Source: Yamadazyma tenuis (Eukaryota > Ascomycota > Pichiomycetes > Serinales > Debaryomycetaceae). From it: a DNA stretch of 64,000 bases. Under the pieces are notes generated by a model. It was not told where the DNA came from, made no database searches, and worked only from the letters and a program-made list of their open reading frames with translations. The stretch spans positions 1,612,001-1,676,000 of the forward strand of contig NC_089462.1 in the NCBI RefSeq assembly GCF_029203305.1, read 5' to 3'. A program made the translations under genes and the position numbers. Within the stretch, counting starts at the first letter, position 1. The number at the start of each line of letters is the position of its first letter. This document shows, in pieces, positions 1 through 10,104 of the stretch.

Positions 1-703
1 AGTATGATATGTCTTGCATGAAGGTGTTGAAGTTTTTCATTTTTTGAATACATATTCTCCTTACAAATATGTAACCGTATCTCTTGCTTTTTGTATTATA
101 ATTATTTAAATAAACGACAGTTGAGTGATACGGGTTTATCTGGTAGTAAGGTTTGATAACACCTGAACAGGAACTTATTGAAGTACATGACCGACATAGC
201 CCACGGCGCCTTAACCCACTGAAGATAAGAGGTTTGTTTGGTGGTCCAAAAATACAACCGACTCACTGAACATCAACATAATAATCATATTGTGGAGTAA
301 ACATAAACCTATAATTAAATATAGCCGGCTGTGTTCGGACCCGCACTTTTTCAAATGCGACAGGAGCCCGAAAGCGGCTGAAAAAGGTAATGAGCATAAC
401 CTGAACCACCTTTGCAAATCACCTAGATAGGCCACCATCACCCTGTGGCAGAGAACCACAGATGACCATCTTTACTAGCTTACGAAAAACACCCACTTAG
501 TGCAGTTTAATTGGTGGCCGGCGTTTCACGGGCTGCCACGGGGTTAAAGTCCCATACGCGCAGATAGATGGAATAGGAAATGCCTGAAAGGTTGCCTGAA
601 GTCAGTAGGAGCAGGACTGCTCCAAGAGAGTGACTATAAAAAGAGCCCCGAATCCCCTTCCTGTTTTCTGGTTAAAATATTACCTTCTAATATCTATTCA
701 AAT
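1..703. other. 5' edge of window, no gene recognised until 704
   Basis: No open frame with a convincing ATG start, tRNA or repeat is visible. The longest frame (minus strand, about 211-459) opens on GTG and looks accidental. The last 70 bases look like a promoter and leader for the small ORF at 704. They hold a TATA element at 635-643 and a CCCCT motif at 654-658, which is the reverse complement of the yeast stress-response element AGGGG. Confidence 0.5.
635..643 (+). promoter_or_regulatory. TATA box for small ORF at 704
   Basis: TATAAAAAG lies 61 bp before the ATG at 704, within the usual yeast spacing. A CCCCT element at 654-658 follows it; read on the other strand this is AGGGG, the Msn2/4-type stress-response core. 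TATA plus STRE is typical of inducible genes. The functional role is inferred. Confidence 0.45.
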
Positions 704-871
704 ATGCTGCTCAAAACTAGACTTCAGTCCTTAAAGAACAAACTTTCTTCTAACAAAACCAAAAGCTCAAAGAACAGTACAGCAGAGCAAATCCATAAGG
801 CTAACAAGAGGGTGCCTCAGCCTTATGATAAGCCAAGTCTGCCTGGTGGAACTAAGATGCATATCTTATGA
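704..871 (+). CDS. small basic protein, 55 aa, unknown function
   Basis: An ATG-initiated frame of 55 codons plus TGA, with A-rich context (caaat) before the start. The product is very basic (many Lys, Arg and Asn), with a Lys/Ser/Asn-rich middle and a C-terminal part containing PQPYDKPSLPGG. There is no signal peptide or membrane segment, and I do not recognise a family. The TATA element and STRE-like site upstream, and the lack of any other candidate in the first 1.6 kb, favour a real stress-regulated small gene. Two CTG codons occur, which would be Ser in a CTG-clade yeast. It could still be a chance ORF. Confidence 0.45.
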   Translation: MLLKTRLQSLKNKLSSNKTKSSKNSTAEQIHKANKRVPQPYDKPSLPGGTKMHIL

Positions 872-1644
872 GTATTGTCTTGCCATACTCACTCAAGTGT
901 TGAACTAGAGAGGTTCTAACCTATTTGTGATTCTTGAGATCCAAGCACCTACAACACCATCAATGTGTTTTAGGTACATGGAACTTGTGCTATTTCTCGG
1001 AATTCATCGTGAGCAAGGTCACGGTGTGTGTTGTCGCCGGGTTGTGGCTCTACTTTTGTTTCTTTTATGTTTTCAATATTTTGTGTATTTCAATATACCT
1101 GTGATTAAATTTCGCACCCAACCTGCACGAAAAGTAAAATATCACGTTGCAGACGAATTCGCCCGAGAGTGCAAGCGGATCCTCGTTATTTCAGTAAACG
1201 GGTATGCATACCCCGGAGAGTCATAGTCACGTACGGTCTATCTCGGAAGTCATAAGGCCATTGTATGATCAGAATGGCTAGGTGTACACCCCACCATACG
1301 CTCTAACAGGTCTGATTTTGGCCCGCACACGTCTACCGGACCCCAGATCTACCCCTAGGTTCACGCACGCCATCCAGATCTTGTTCACATGCACTGGCAA
1401 AGCCCAGGAAGCCACTTCATCCCTATATTTCTCACCCTCATTAGTATCAGTTTCAGTCACTGCGTGCTTCCCAAATTATCTACATTAGGATAAAACTATT
1501 CTCCAAAGTCCATCAATGAATCTCAACAATGGGGTACGCAAGCAATGACGTGCGCGTACCCGTAATTTCAGTCACACGAGAAGCGCGGGCATTTTGTTTG
1601 CAGCATTTCATCTCTAGCAACTATTCCAGTCTCCTATAACCAAC
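872..1644. other. intergenic stretch, no gene recognised
   Basis: One frame on the plus strand (about 927-1226) is open for some 100 codons, but it begins at GTG, its first ATG is at 963, and its codons look random with a chance hydrophobic stretch. Overlapping frames at 1278-1488 on both strands are equally unconvincing. The final part is the promoter of the EEP-family gene at 1645. Confidence 0.5.
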
Positions 1645-2535
1645 ATGGGTCTTGGAAGTATCATCACCAAACACATCATTCCTCGTGCAGAGAAGAAGTT
1701 CCGTGAGCATCAGAATGCCCCACCTTCAATCAACATCAAGAACTCGCAATTGCCTGCGCTTCAGGTGCAAGTCTTCTGCCACAACGTGCGGCAAGATGCC
1801 AAAGACCGAATGGAAGGAGAAGAGCCATGGACTATTCGCCGGGAAGGTGTTTGTGCTAACATCTATGCTGCCAGTCACAAAATGCCTACAATTGTTGGAC
1901 TTCAGGAGGTTAAACATAATCAATTACATGATATATTGTATGGTCTCGGTAATGACTGGAAATACTTTGGGGTAGGAAGAGATGATGGGAAAACCAAAGG
2001 GGAATTTGCTCCTATTTTGTACAGATCCAGCGAGTGGAAACTCTTGAATGGTGCCACCTACTGGTTGAGTGATGACTCTTCACGTCCCAATATTGGCTGG
2101 GATGCAAAATGTTCGAGAATCGTCACTTTGGTTACGCTCCAACATCTGCTGGGAAAAATTGTCAATGTCTTCAACACCCATTATGACCACAAGGGTAAGC
2201 AGGCACGAATCAACTCATCCAAACTTATCATGAAATTGATGCACCAGGTTGGTGATGTAAGTGTGTTATGTGGAGACTTGAACAGTGAAAGTCATGGAGA
2301 AGCGTACAAGACATTTACCCAGGGAGGATTGCACGAATCTTCTTGTTATTGTAAGAGTAAGCGTGGATATGATCACACAGACACAGGCTTTAAGAAGGGA
2401 AGGAAGGAGAAGTCAATTGATTTTATTTGGACGACACCCGATATTGACATCGAATCCCATGAGGTCTTAAACCATGAATACAAGGGGATTCGGTGTAGTG
2501 ATCACCGACCCGTTACGGCAGTAGTCCAGCTTTAG
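1645..2535 (+). CDS. endonuclease/exonuclease/phosphatase (EEP) family protein
   Basis: A 296-residue protein carrying the full set of metal-dependent EEP motifs: Asn47 in HNVRQD, Glu88 in GLQEVK, His179 in NTHYDH, Asp211/Asn213 in GDLNSE, Asp259 in SIDFIW, and the terminal Ser285-Asp286-His287 of SDHRPV. Proteins of this fold cleave phosphodiester bonds in nucleic acids or remove phosphate from lipids and small molecules. No signal peptide or DNA-binding extension is visible, so the substrate cannot be told. The ATG at 1645 is the first in frame and gives the normal single-domain length. It converges on RPN2 with 39 bp between stop codons. I recall no clear S. cerevisiae orthologue, so I give no symbol. 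Confidence 0.85.
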   Translation: MGLGSIITKHIIPRAEKKFREHQNAPPSINIKNSQLPALQVQVFCHNVRQDAKDRMEGEEPWTIRREGVCANIYAASHKMPTIVGLQEVKHNQLHDILYGLGNDWKYFGVGRDDGKTKGEFAPILYRSSEWKLLNGATYWLSDDSSRPNIGWDAKCSRIVTLVTLQHLLGKIVNVFNTHYDHKGKQARINSSKLIMKLMHQVGDVSVLCGDLNSESHGEAYKTFTQGGLHESSCYCKSKRGYDHTDTGFKKGRKEKSIDFIWTTPDIDIESHEVLNHEYKGIRCSDHRPVTAVVQL

Positions 2536-2574
2536 ACATGTATAATTAGAATGCGATTTTTATATAAACTTTAT

Positions 2575-5424
2575 TTAAAAGTCTTCATCTTCGTCTTCCA
2601 AGTCTTCACCACTCAAGATAAATGGTTCAGGGACTGGAGCTTCAGTGACGTTAAGCTGTCTAACAGTCTTGATGAATTCGCATCTCTTGTGGGGCTGGGT
2701 GTCGTTCAACACTATGATTCCACTAACACCTCTCGATTTCCTGACGGGAACAAACCGTGAATCCTTCAAGAAGGAAGTGTAGTTGGCTTGCGCAGGCAAA
2801 ACCCTCGACAAATTTTCGATTTTGTAGGGGGTCTTGCTGTAGCGTACAGTTTCCTCTCTTTTGTCTTCGGTATCTTCAGACTTTGTTTCTTCTATATCTT
2901 TTACCTCAAGCTTGCTTTCGTCAACTTCCATTTTGTCCAACGGTTCTTCCTTTTCGCCTTCTTTCTTGGTCTGCTTTTTGGCTCTGGCATTGGCTCTAGC
3001 TGTGGTTGATAATACCGCCGTGGCAACTTTATCTGGCTGCTTTTCCTTTGACTCTTCAACTTTTGGTGGATATTCAAAGAATTTGGGTTTGGTGTGACAG
3101 TTCAACTCGAACTTGGGGATCTTCAAATCCTTGCCTCTTATACCAATAACAGCCGTAGGAGTGAAAGATAACGACAAAAAGTGGGCAAATGGAAACCAGT
3201 ACCATGATTGCAAGAAAACCAGCAATCCAACAATCGCTTTCATGTTTAATGTGTTAGTTTGGGAGTTTTCCAAGTTAATGGTGACATTTCTACCACCAGC
3301 ATGTATGATTCCTTGAGCCAAAGTAGCACCGAATTTGGCTAACGCATCCTCATGCTTGTTGCTGATAGTTGCAGCAAGCTGTTTGTGGAACTCCTTCACC
3401 TTCGGATAGCTATGTTCGTTTTGTTGGATCAAAATCATCGAAGTTGCCATTAAAGCACCTTGTCTCACGAAATCCACTGGGTCTTTAGTCAAAGGTTCCA
3501 AAACTTCAATAGCAGCAGGCAAGGCTCTACCGGCACACGAAATACCCAAGGCCATGGCAGTACCATAACGAACGTGTGGGTTATAAGATTGAGATAATAA
3601 TTCAACAATTTGAGGAGCAGCAGTGTAGTCTCTAATCAAAACAAAACCCAAACACATGACTGCAGCTCTTCTAACATCATCAGAGGGATCAGACACAGCC
3701 ACATGTAATAATTGTTGAATAGCTTTGTTGTTACCGGTTCCAGCATAGGCCAACGCAATAGTGAAAACACCACCATATCTCAACATGAAGTTCTCTTTAC
3801 CCATCAACTCTTTGATGTATTTATCGGCTTCAGCTTCTCTTCCATAGTTCAAGAGAGTAACACCTATGGCTAAGCCACGGATAATGTTTTCATGTTGAGT
3901 TTCTTCAGCATAAGTCATCATGTCAAGGATTGCCGATTCGTTTCCAGATCCTAACATAATCAAACCCATGGCTAAACCAGCAGCTTGACCAGAAACAGCA
4001 GAGTCCAAGTACAATACCAGCTTCACTGCCTCATATAAGGACTCATTATTGCTGGCCATACCGGCTACACCACATCCAAGACAGGCACCGTGGAGCATCA
4101 CATCGTTATCACTGTTACCGGCTGAGATTCCATGTTCATCAATAAACAGCTTCAAATATTCAATTGTCTCTTTCCCATGGCCGGCAAAAATCAACCCAAG
4201 AGCAAAAAGAGAACCTCCCTTAGAGTGTGGAGAGTTTGAAGAACCTGGCAAGTAAGGCTTTAAAATGTTTCTGCCTTGAGTCAAGTTCCCTTTATGAATC
4301 ACACCCAAGGCAGCAGTTGCAGAGAACTTGGACCAATTGGTGGCTTTTCCCAACCACTCCAAATTTTTTCTGATAAATGAATCATCGGTGGTACCAGCAT
4401 GAATAAAAGCATTGGCAAAGGTAACGGCCGAGTGGAAAATAGAACTTCTACCTTCTAATGAGTTCTTGGTCTTGTTCAAGATGGTCTTATCTGTGTTATT
4501 GTTCTTGTGCAAGAACGTTATGTCCAAGTCACAAGTAGGAACCCCACTCAAAATATGCAACAAGGTGGATTGTAGTGGCTTCGACGACTTGAAGGTCTCG
4601 TCAGCCTTCAAACTAGCAGACACATTGTCCAACAACTCTTGGGACGCCGAGCTCACCAAGTCGAAAGCTCCTTGATAAGCAATTGCAATTCGGCCATTGT
4701 CAAACATTTGTTTGAACAACTGTGTGGCAACTTCAAAATCGTTCAACTGGACAATGATCTTGAATACAGTGAAGTAGTCTTGGTGATTCTTCAAGCTCAA
4801 CAACAAGCTGAGACAAGACTCCAACACAACCTTTCTGAACTTGACGTTACTTATGACATTGCTCGAACACACTAAAATATAGTTAATCAAGTTCATGGCA
4901 TTTTCGGGATGGGTCTCTATTTGTTCGTGTAAAATCTTTTCCACAATATCCAATCTAAGAGATTCCAAGGAAATTCCCAAGGCCAACTTGAAGTCGTTGG
5001 CCTTGATGCACTTGAGTAACATTCTTTCAAAGATGGCAGTCAATTGCTTGTCAATAACGACCGATTCATTTTCAAACTTCTTCTGTGCCAATGAGGTGTA
5101 CAAGTTGATACACTGGGACACAATGGTTTCAATATACTGACTTTGCTCGTCGATGTCAAACTCGTCGCCGGCTGCTAACGAATACTTAACGGAAGAGTCG
5201 AAGTCACCCAAATTGTAGTAGACTTTGGATATGATTAAAGCTGCTAAAGAACGCTTTTCGAATGATTCATCCTCATACAACTCTTCCAAGTCGGTGATGT
5301 TGTTGGCAATTTCGGCCCACAACTGGTCGACCACGTCGTTTAAGGAGGTCAAGGCATAAGCCTTTAAGCTGGAATCCTGTTCATTCAACAAGGCCAAGTA
5401 AGGAGCAGCTGATACTAAGGCCAT
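2575..5424 (-). CDS. RPN2: 26S proteasome regulatory subunit Rpn2
   Basis: Largest base subunit of the 19S regulatory particle, a scaffold that binds Rpn1/Rpn13 and the ATPase ring. The 949 residues fit the family (about 945). Visible are the N-terminal helical block starting MALVSAAPYLALL, a central run of proteasome/cyclosome repeats (GLAMGLIMLGSG, YGGVFTIALAYAGTG, VRRAAVMCLGFVL and similar), the HFLSLSFTPTAVIGIRG segment, and an acidic/basic C-terminal tail. The frame stays open upstream for 45 codons to 5559, but that stretch is Cys-rich and unlike Rpn2, so I use the ATG at 5424, which aligns with the family start. Only 146 bp separate it from the SER33 stop upstream on the same strand, so its promoter is very short. 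Confidence 0.95.
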   Translation of the reverse strand: MALVSAAPYLALLNEQDSSLKAYALTSLNDVVDQLWAEIANNITDLEELYEDESFEKRSLAALIISKVYYNLGDFDSSVKYSLAAGDEFDIDEQSQYIETIVSQCINLYTSLAQKKFENESVVIDKQLTAIFERMLLKCIKANDFKLALGISLESLRLDIVEKILHEQIETHPENAMNLINYILVCSSNVISNVKFRKVVLESCLSLLLSLKNHQDYFTVFKIIVQLNDFEVATQLFKQMFDNGRIAIAYQGAFDLVSSASQELLDNVSASLKADETFKSSKPLQSTLLHILSGVPTCDLDITFLHKNNNTDKTILNKTKNSLEGRSSIFHSAVTFANAFIHAGTTDDSFIRKNLEWLGKATNWSKFSATAALGVIHKGNLTQGRNILKPYLPGSSNSPHSKGGSLFALGLIFAGHGKETIEYLKLFIDEHGISAGNSDNDVMLHGACLGCGVAGMASNNESLYEAVKLVLYLDSAVSGQAAGLAMGLIMLGSGNESAILDMMTYAEETQHENIIRGLAIGVTLLNYGREAEADKYIKELMGKENFMLRYGGVFTIALAYAGTGNNKAIQQLLHVAVSDPSDDVRRAAVMCLGFVLIRDYTAAPQIVELLSQSYNPHVRYGTAMALGISCAGRALPAAIEVLEPLTKDPVDFVRQGALMATSMILIQQNEHSYPKVKEFHKQLAATISNKHEDALAKFGATLAQGIIHAGGRNVTINLENSQTNTLNMKAIVGLLVFLQSWYWFPFAHFLSLSFTPTAVIGIRGKDLKIPKFELNCHTKPKFFEYPPKVEESKEKQPDKVATAVLSTTARANARAKKQTKKEGEKEEPLDKMEVDESKLEVKDIEETKSEDTEDKREETVRYSKTPYKIENLSRVLPAQANYTSFLKDSRFVPVRKSRGVSGIIVLNDTQPHKRCEFIKTVRQLNVTEAPVPEPFILSGEDLEDEDEDF

Positions 5425-5441
5425 GGTGTTGTTGAAGTTAT

Positions 5442-5450
5442 CTTGCCACC
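5442..5450 (-). promoter_or_regulatory. PACE-like (Rpn4) element before RPN2
   Basis: The minus strand reads GGTGGCAAG, eight of nine bases of the proteasome-associated control element GGTGGCAAA bound by Rpn4 in yeasts. It lies 18-26 bases before the chosen RPN2 ATG, closer than usual, so it could be coincidental or lie in the leader. The same short intergenic region holds an alternating GTGCGCGCGCGCA run at 5514-5526 and the inverted repeat TTCGTGCGAA at 5461-5470. Confidence 0.4.
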
Positions 5451-5570
5451 AACAGCGATTTTCGTGCGAACACAGGCAGCGAGATCGGTAGGCGCACGCG
5501 AGGTCTCCACCAAGTGCGCGCGCGCATTGGGTGCAATTATTATCATTTCTATAATCCATATCAAAGCTAA

Positions 5571-6965
5571 CTAATACAACAACCGGGTAACGATCTTGTA
5601 TGGAGTCTGTTCCAACTGTTCATACAAACTCTTGATATCACTGCTGTCGACATCAGCAAGATCCGCCATTAAGTAGGCCACGTCACCTCTCGAATCAGAA
5701 AACTGCTTCTCGATGTTATAGATTGACAAGATGTTGTTGACAGTCTTCAACACACCAGGGACGTTCTGGTGAATGTACAACACTCTGACCGAGTTCTGCT
5801 GGTCCAAGTCCAAGCCTCTTAAGGAAACCTCGGGGAGGTTCACGGCTCCCGAAGAGTTTCCTTCATTGATGTACTTTGTCAAAGCACTGGAAACTTCCAC
5901 ACCAATGGCAGACTGAGCTTCCTCAGTAGATCCACCAATATGTGGAGTTAAGATCACGTTTCGCAACGAAGTCAACTGCGAGGCCCAGTCATTCAACGAG
6001 TCGGAGAACAACCCTTCACCATTCTTGGCAGGTTCATGAGGGTAAACATCTAAGGCTGCACCGGCTATTTTACCCACCTTCATGGCTTGTACCAATGCAG
6101 GAATATCGACAACTTGACCTCTTGAAGCGTTGATCACATAGGCGCCGTCTTTCATGGCGGCAAATTGTGGGGCACTCAACAAGCTGTTAGTTTCGGCAGT
6201 GGCAGGGACATGACAAGTGATGAAGTCAGCCTTGTTCAACAACTCGTCTAAGCTGCCCACCTGCTTGGAATTACCCAAAGACATGATCATAACCACGTCG
6301 TAGTAGATGACGTTCATACCCATGGCTTCTGCCAACACTGACAACTGAGAACCAATATGTCCATATCCAATAATCCCCAAGGTCTTACCTCTGATTTCCC
6401 AGCACTTGGCCGAGACCTTGTTCCAGGTTCCGGTGTGCATCTCGATGGATCTGTCACCTAATTGTCTGGCCAAAGTGATGATTTCAGCAATCACCAACTC
6501 AGCAACTGATCTGGAGTTGGAGAATGGAGAGTTGAAAACGGCAATACCACTCTTGGCAGCAAACTCTAAGTCCACCTGGTTGGTACCAATACAGAAACAA
6601 CCAATTACCACCAAGTTTTTGGCAGCACTTAAGACTCTTTCAGTCAATTTGGTCTTGGATCTAATACCAACGGCGTGAACATCTCTGATTTTTTCAACCA
6701 ATTCATCTTCAGGCAACGAGCTCTTATAGAACTCCACCTGGTAACCTTGGCCCTTGAAAATATCAATGGCAGTTTGGTTGACGTTTTCCAATAATAAGAT
6801 TTTCATGTCTCCAGTAGAAAATGGCTTCAACGCTTTGGCTTGCTTTTTGTACGGGGTGTAGTTGCTCAAGTACGACTGCGTGGGCGAGGTGGAGACGGCA
6901 TTGGGAGAACCAGTCAAGTTGACGGCCTTTTGGAACGAGTCTATTATATTTTGTTGGCTAGCCAT
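5571..6965 (-). CDS. SER33: 3-phosphoglycerate dehydrogenase
   Basis: Oxidises 3-phosphoglycerate to 3-phosphohydroxypyruvate with NAD, the first step of serine synthesis. The 464 residues fit the yeast enzymes (about 469). The Rossmann motif GIIGYGHIGS lies near residues 197-206, catalytic Arg282 in NASRGQVVD, Glu311 in YPHEPA and His342 in TPHIGGST. A C-terminal ACT domain (about 390-464), the usual serine-feedback module, is present. The start at 6965 is supported by the family-like Ser/Thr-rich N-terminus. SER33 lies directly beside RPN2 in S. cerevisiae as well, which favours the SER33 rather than the SER3 name; one gene probably serves both roles here. Confidence 0.93.
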   Translation of the reverse strand: MASQQNIIDSFQKAVNLTGSPNAVSTSPTQSYLSNYTPYKKQAKALKPFSTGDMKILLLENVNQTAIDIFKGQGYQVEFYKSSLPEDELVEKIRDVHAVGIRSKTKLTERVLSAAKNLVVIGCFCIGTNQVDLEFAAKSGIAVFNSPFSNSRSVAELVIAEIITLARQLGDRSIEMHTGTWNKVSAKCWEIRGKTLGIIGYGHIGSQLSVLAEAMGMNVIYYDVVMIMSLGNSKQVGSLDELLNKADFITCHVPATAETNSLLSAPQFAAMKDGAYVINASRGQVVDIPALVQAMKVGKIAGAALDVYPHEPAKNGEGLFSDSLNDWASQLTSLRNVILTPHIGGSTEEAQSAIGVEVSSALTKYINEGNSSGAVNLPEVSLRGLDLDQQNSVRVLYIHQNVPGVLKTVNNILSIYNIEKQFSDSRGDVAYLMADLADVDSSDIKSLYEQLEQTPYKIVTRLLY

Positions 6966-7181
6966 GATTTGTGTTTGGGTGACTCAATAAGATGTTAGAA
7001 CGAAAATTTACTGTGAGATGATTTAATTTATTCAGAGTCATATGGAGGACCGATGCGTCATACTCACGTGAGAGCAGGTAATTGGGTGCGCCGGTGCCAT
7101 CTCCGCGCCGGAGTTGGTGGTAGCGGCTGCCACGACTTGGGTGCGAAATCGATTGGTGCATTATGCTATTAAATGATACTA

Positions 7182-9881
7182 CTAACCCACTAAAACCGGC
7201 ACTTCAGTAGTAACCACGTTATCAGCAAACTCGTTACGTTCTCCACTACCCCCTTTAAACTTTACCACAACTTGCAAGCAGTATAATCGCCCAAATAAAC
7301 AGCTTTGGAACGTTGGAATGAGGGCAATATTGTGCTTGTTGAGGATGTCTAGTGGGATGCGTAAGTCTTTAGTCCACTTGTTGGTACCTGTAAGTTTCCA
7401 GTTATCGGCGAAAATTTCAGGGTGGGAAGTTTCGGAAATTGGCAGAAAAAATTCGGTGATGGTATCACGTTTAATCCCTAATGTCTTCATGGATTTCAAG
7501 TAAAGGTAAGAATTTTTTGAAATAAACGTCTTATTAGCCTTGAGGAAATGAATATAATTGGCCGTTTGGTCTTTAACCTGCTGGAGGTTCTGTTTGGTGA
7601 TTTCCACTTGGTCCACCTTTTTTGTCGAGGGATGCAAGGATTCATAGAAAAAGTCGTATTCAAACTCGCACGGTAAAGGGTAATCTGCCTTGAATGACCA
7701 TGCAACTATGTTACAATCGATATTAGCAATGGGTGGAGGAGTACACCCAGAATCCAAACCTTCGAATACCACCGAAACTTTAACGTCCTTTGCGTAATCA
7801 TCTTCTATTCTGCGGTATAATTCATTGATCCGGTTGCTGCTTATGCTGTTAACAGGTACAAGTTCATTGGACTTAAGACTATAATCATCCGTGAGGTTAT
7901 ACCGTTTTATCAACTTAGGAGACTCATATGTCACGGGCTGGTCAGGAACCTGAACGTACATCTTCAGGTGACCGACCTTCACTAGTGAGGACAATATCTT
8001 CTTCTTCTTCTTGCTAAACACATCGACTGGGTATCGACTTCCTATCATTCGTTTCTCACAATAATATGCTTCCTCGTCCACTTGTTGCAGTTGGAGTTGT
8101 TGTTCCTTGGCAACGATTGAAGTTTGTCTAATATTGGTGTTATTGTAATTGTCAATGATGAGGTTTTTATGTTTGATATCATCGTCCGAGAGTTGTTCTC
8201 TTTCGAGACGAGCATCGATTTCTTGCTCAATTAGCGAGTTGAGGCTATTAAGTTCCCTCCAAGTCTTGGTATAAATATAGTTGTTGAACAATTTACCATC
8301 GATACCAACGCTCCCAAAGGTCTCATTTCCAAAGATGATGTCCTCATTGAAATATGAAATAAGCTCTTTCAAGTCGGGAATGAACCGCAAAAAATACTGG
8401 GCTCCTCGTGAAACCACATAGTCTTTCATATTGTCAGACTCATTGATTTCGTTGTGACTAACGGGAACTTCTTGGGAGCTGTTCACCTTGTCAATAAACT
8501 TTGCTTCAATTGTGTACGAAACACTCATGTCGTGAAACCCATGATCTCTTGTAAGTAAAGGTGTTCCCCTGTCGGGAATAAACCCGTACCCCAAAGCTTT
8601 ATTCAATTCGATATGGCTAGCTTTCCCATTGAACGAGGTACTATCGACCCCTACTGATGGTGGAGAAAGAATGTGTGGAAGAATGCTGGAAGAACAGGTG
8701 GTATCGAGTAGACGGTTGGGAAATTTGAAAGTAAAGAACTTCTTGTATTTTTGTCCAGGAACAAGGATTCTCTCATTTGGCAATCCAAGAATGCAGTCGT
8801 CATATAAGTCTCTTGAACCTGGTTTATACTCAATCCCAGCACTGTTGGGAACATCTGTATATCCATATGATGCATTCAAATCATACATCTTTAAAAACTT
8901 TTTCATCAACACCTTGGAGAACAGGTTGTGATGGTCGGAGTTGGTTTTCTTTTCCACAGCCTTGGTGGTCCCTTCTAATGACACTGTAAATAGCCCAAAA
9001 CTCACAGGTTTGCTCGAAGTATTGTGGATAACAATATACCCATTGACCAAATCTCCGTTAGTATACTCTTTGAGTCTTGTTTCTAGCTCATTTTGCATAT
9101 GGGGTTCAGGGACTCCTTTAGTTAAAAAAACCTGGATATCAATGGGCGAAGTATTAAGTTTCGGCAACCGGTCGATGTTATCCAACACAGTGTGCCCGTA
9201 TGTGTTATTGGCGTTGGTGATGTTGTTCCTACTGTAGTACTCTCTGTTAGAGTTCTGGAGCCCATCATCTGCTTCGTCTTCACCGAATCCATAGTTTTCT
9301 TCGAAATTATACTCCTGTTCTTGCAGGGTCTCAGGACGTAACATCCCATCGATAGTCTCGTGCTGCTCAGTACCAGGGGTGCTTGAAGCACTACTCATTG
9401 GAGATAAGTTTGGGGGTGAAGGAGAAGTGTTTCTGGTATCACCATACTCTGGTGGTAGGATCAGTAAGTTCTCGTTGAACTGCTCATCATCTCGTTTCAA
9501 TATCGACTGGAACATCTGAAACGACGGTAACACATCAAAGTATTCAGTGTGAGTGTTGGAAGATACAGTTGAGATGGAAGTGACGTTAGATGATCCGAGC
9601 TTATCGATATGACTTTGCTGTTCTGGAGCTGGTCTGTACGGAACATTCTTTTTCTTCTTGGGTTTCTCATTGAGAGAGAGTAACGATGTGCCACGTAAGA
9701 TACTGGAACTGCTTTGCAGACTAATCGGTGGTGGTCCTGTTGATGTGGACAGGGATGAGCTCATGGAGAGATCATACGAAGGAGGATCCTCTGACGGCGT
9801 GCCGAGATTGTTGTTAGTATTGGAGGAGTGTAAATCATCGTCGTGTTCCAGACGTGATGACCTGCGGGTGTTGAACCGCAT
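7182..9881 (-). CDS. BUL1: Rsp5-binding arrestin-like adaptor Bul1/Bul2
   Basis: An 899-residue protein with a low-complexity Ser-rich N-terminus containing a PPSY motif at residues 33-36, the PY signature that docks on the WW domains of the ubiquitin ligase Rsp5. It is followed by the Bul1 N- and C-terminal arrestin-like regions (for example HNTSSKPVSFGLFTVSLEG and the C-terminal GRLYCLQVVVKFKGG). Bul proteins direct Rsp5 to plasma-membrane permeases for nitrogen-regulated endocytosis. Paralogues BUL1/BUL2 come from the S. cerevisiae genome duplication; a single gene is expected outside that lineage, so the symbol is by convention. Start is the only suitable ATG. Confidence 0.88.
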   Translation of the reverse strand: MRFNTRRSSRLEHDDDLHSSNTNNNLGTPSEDPPSYDLSMSSSLSTSTGPPPISLQSSSSILRGTSLLSLNEKPKKKKNVPYRPAPEQQSHIDKLGSSNVTSISTVSSNTHTEYFDVLPSFQMFQSILKRDDEQFNENLLILPPEYGDTRNTSPSPPNLSPMSSASSTPGTEQHETIDGMLRPETLQEQEYNFEENYGFGEDEADDGLQNSNREYYSRNNITNANNTYGHTVLDNIDRLPKLNTSPIDIQVFLTKGVPEPHMQNELETRLKEYTNGDLVNGYIVIHNTSSKPVSFGLFTVSLEGTTKAVEKKTNSDHHNLFSKVLMKKFLKMYDLNASYGYTDVPNSAGIEYKPGSRDLYDDCILGLPNERILVPGQKYKKFFTFKFPNRLLDTTCSSSILPHILSPPSVGVDSTSFNGKASHIELNKALGYGFIPDRGTPLLTRDHGFHDMSVSYTIEAKFIDKVNSSQEVPVSHNEINESDNMKDYVVSRGAQYFLRFIPDLKELISYFNEDIIFGNETFGSVGIDGKLFNNYIYTKTWRELNSLNSLIEQEIDARLEREQLSDDDIKHKNLIIDNYNNTNIRQTSIVAKEQQLQLQQVDEEAYYCEKRMIGSRYPVDVFSKKKKKILSSLVKVGHLKMYVQVPDQPVTYESPKLIKRYNLTDDYSLKSNELVPVNSISSNRINELYRRIEDDYAKDVKVSVVFEGLDSGCTPPPIANIDCNIVAWSFKADYPLPCEFEYDFFYESLHPSTKKVDQVEITKQNLQQVKDQTANYIHFLKANKTFISKNSYLYLKSMKTLGIKRDTITEFFLPISETSHPEIFADNWKLTGTNKWTKDLRIPLDILNKHNIALIPTFQSCLFGRLYCLQVVVKFKGGSGERNEFADNVVTTEVPVLVG

Positions 9882-10104
9882 TTTGACGTAGGAATGGTCT
9901 TTTTTACCTTAAAAAAGCGATGGTTTTGTGCGTATTAAAATACTGCAAATGCGAATGTGGGCCCTTAATTTGAATACGCCGTACAGTAATAAAATTGTAT
10001 TATATACCTAAATAATACTACGCCATTATTTTTAGTTGATATTTATCAATCCACGAGAATACGGTAATATCTTTAGTCATGTTAGTAAAGCTTTTGGAGT
10101 TATG

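Noticed and set aside
927..1226. 99-codon plus-strand frame with a hydrophobic stretch
   Set aside because: It starts at GTG, the first ATG is 12 codons in, there is no promoter-like context, and the sequence resembles no family.
5425..5559. 45-codon Cys-rich N-terminal extension of RPN2
   Set aside because: The Rpn2 family starts at the internal MALVSAAP; the extension lies in a short GC-rich promoter region with a PACE-like site.
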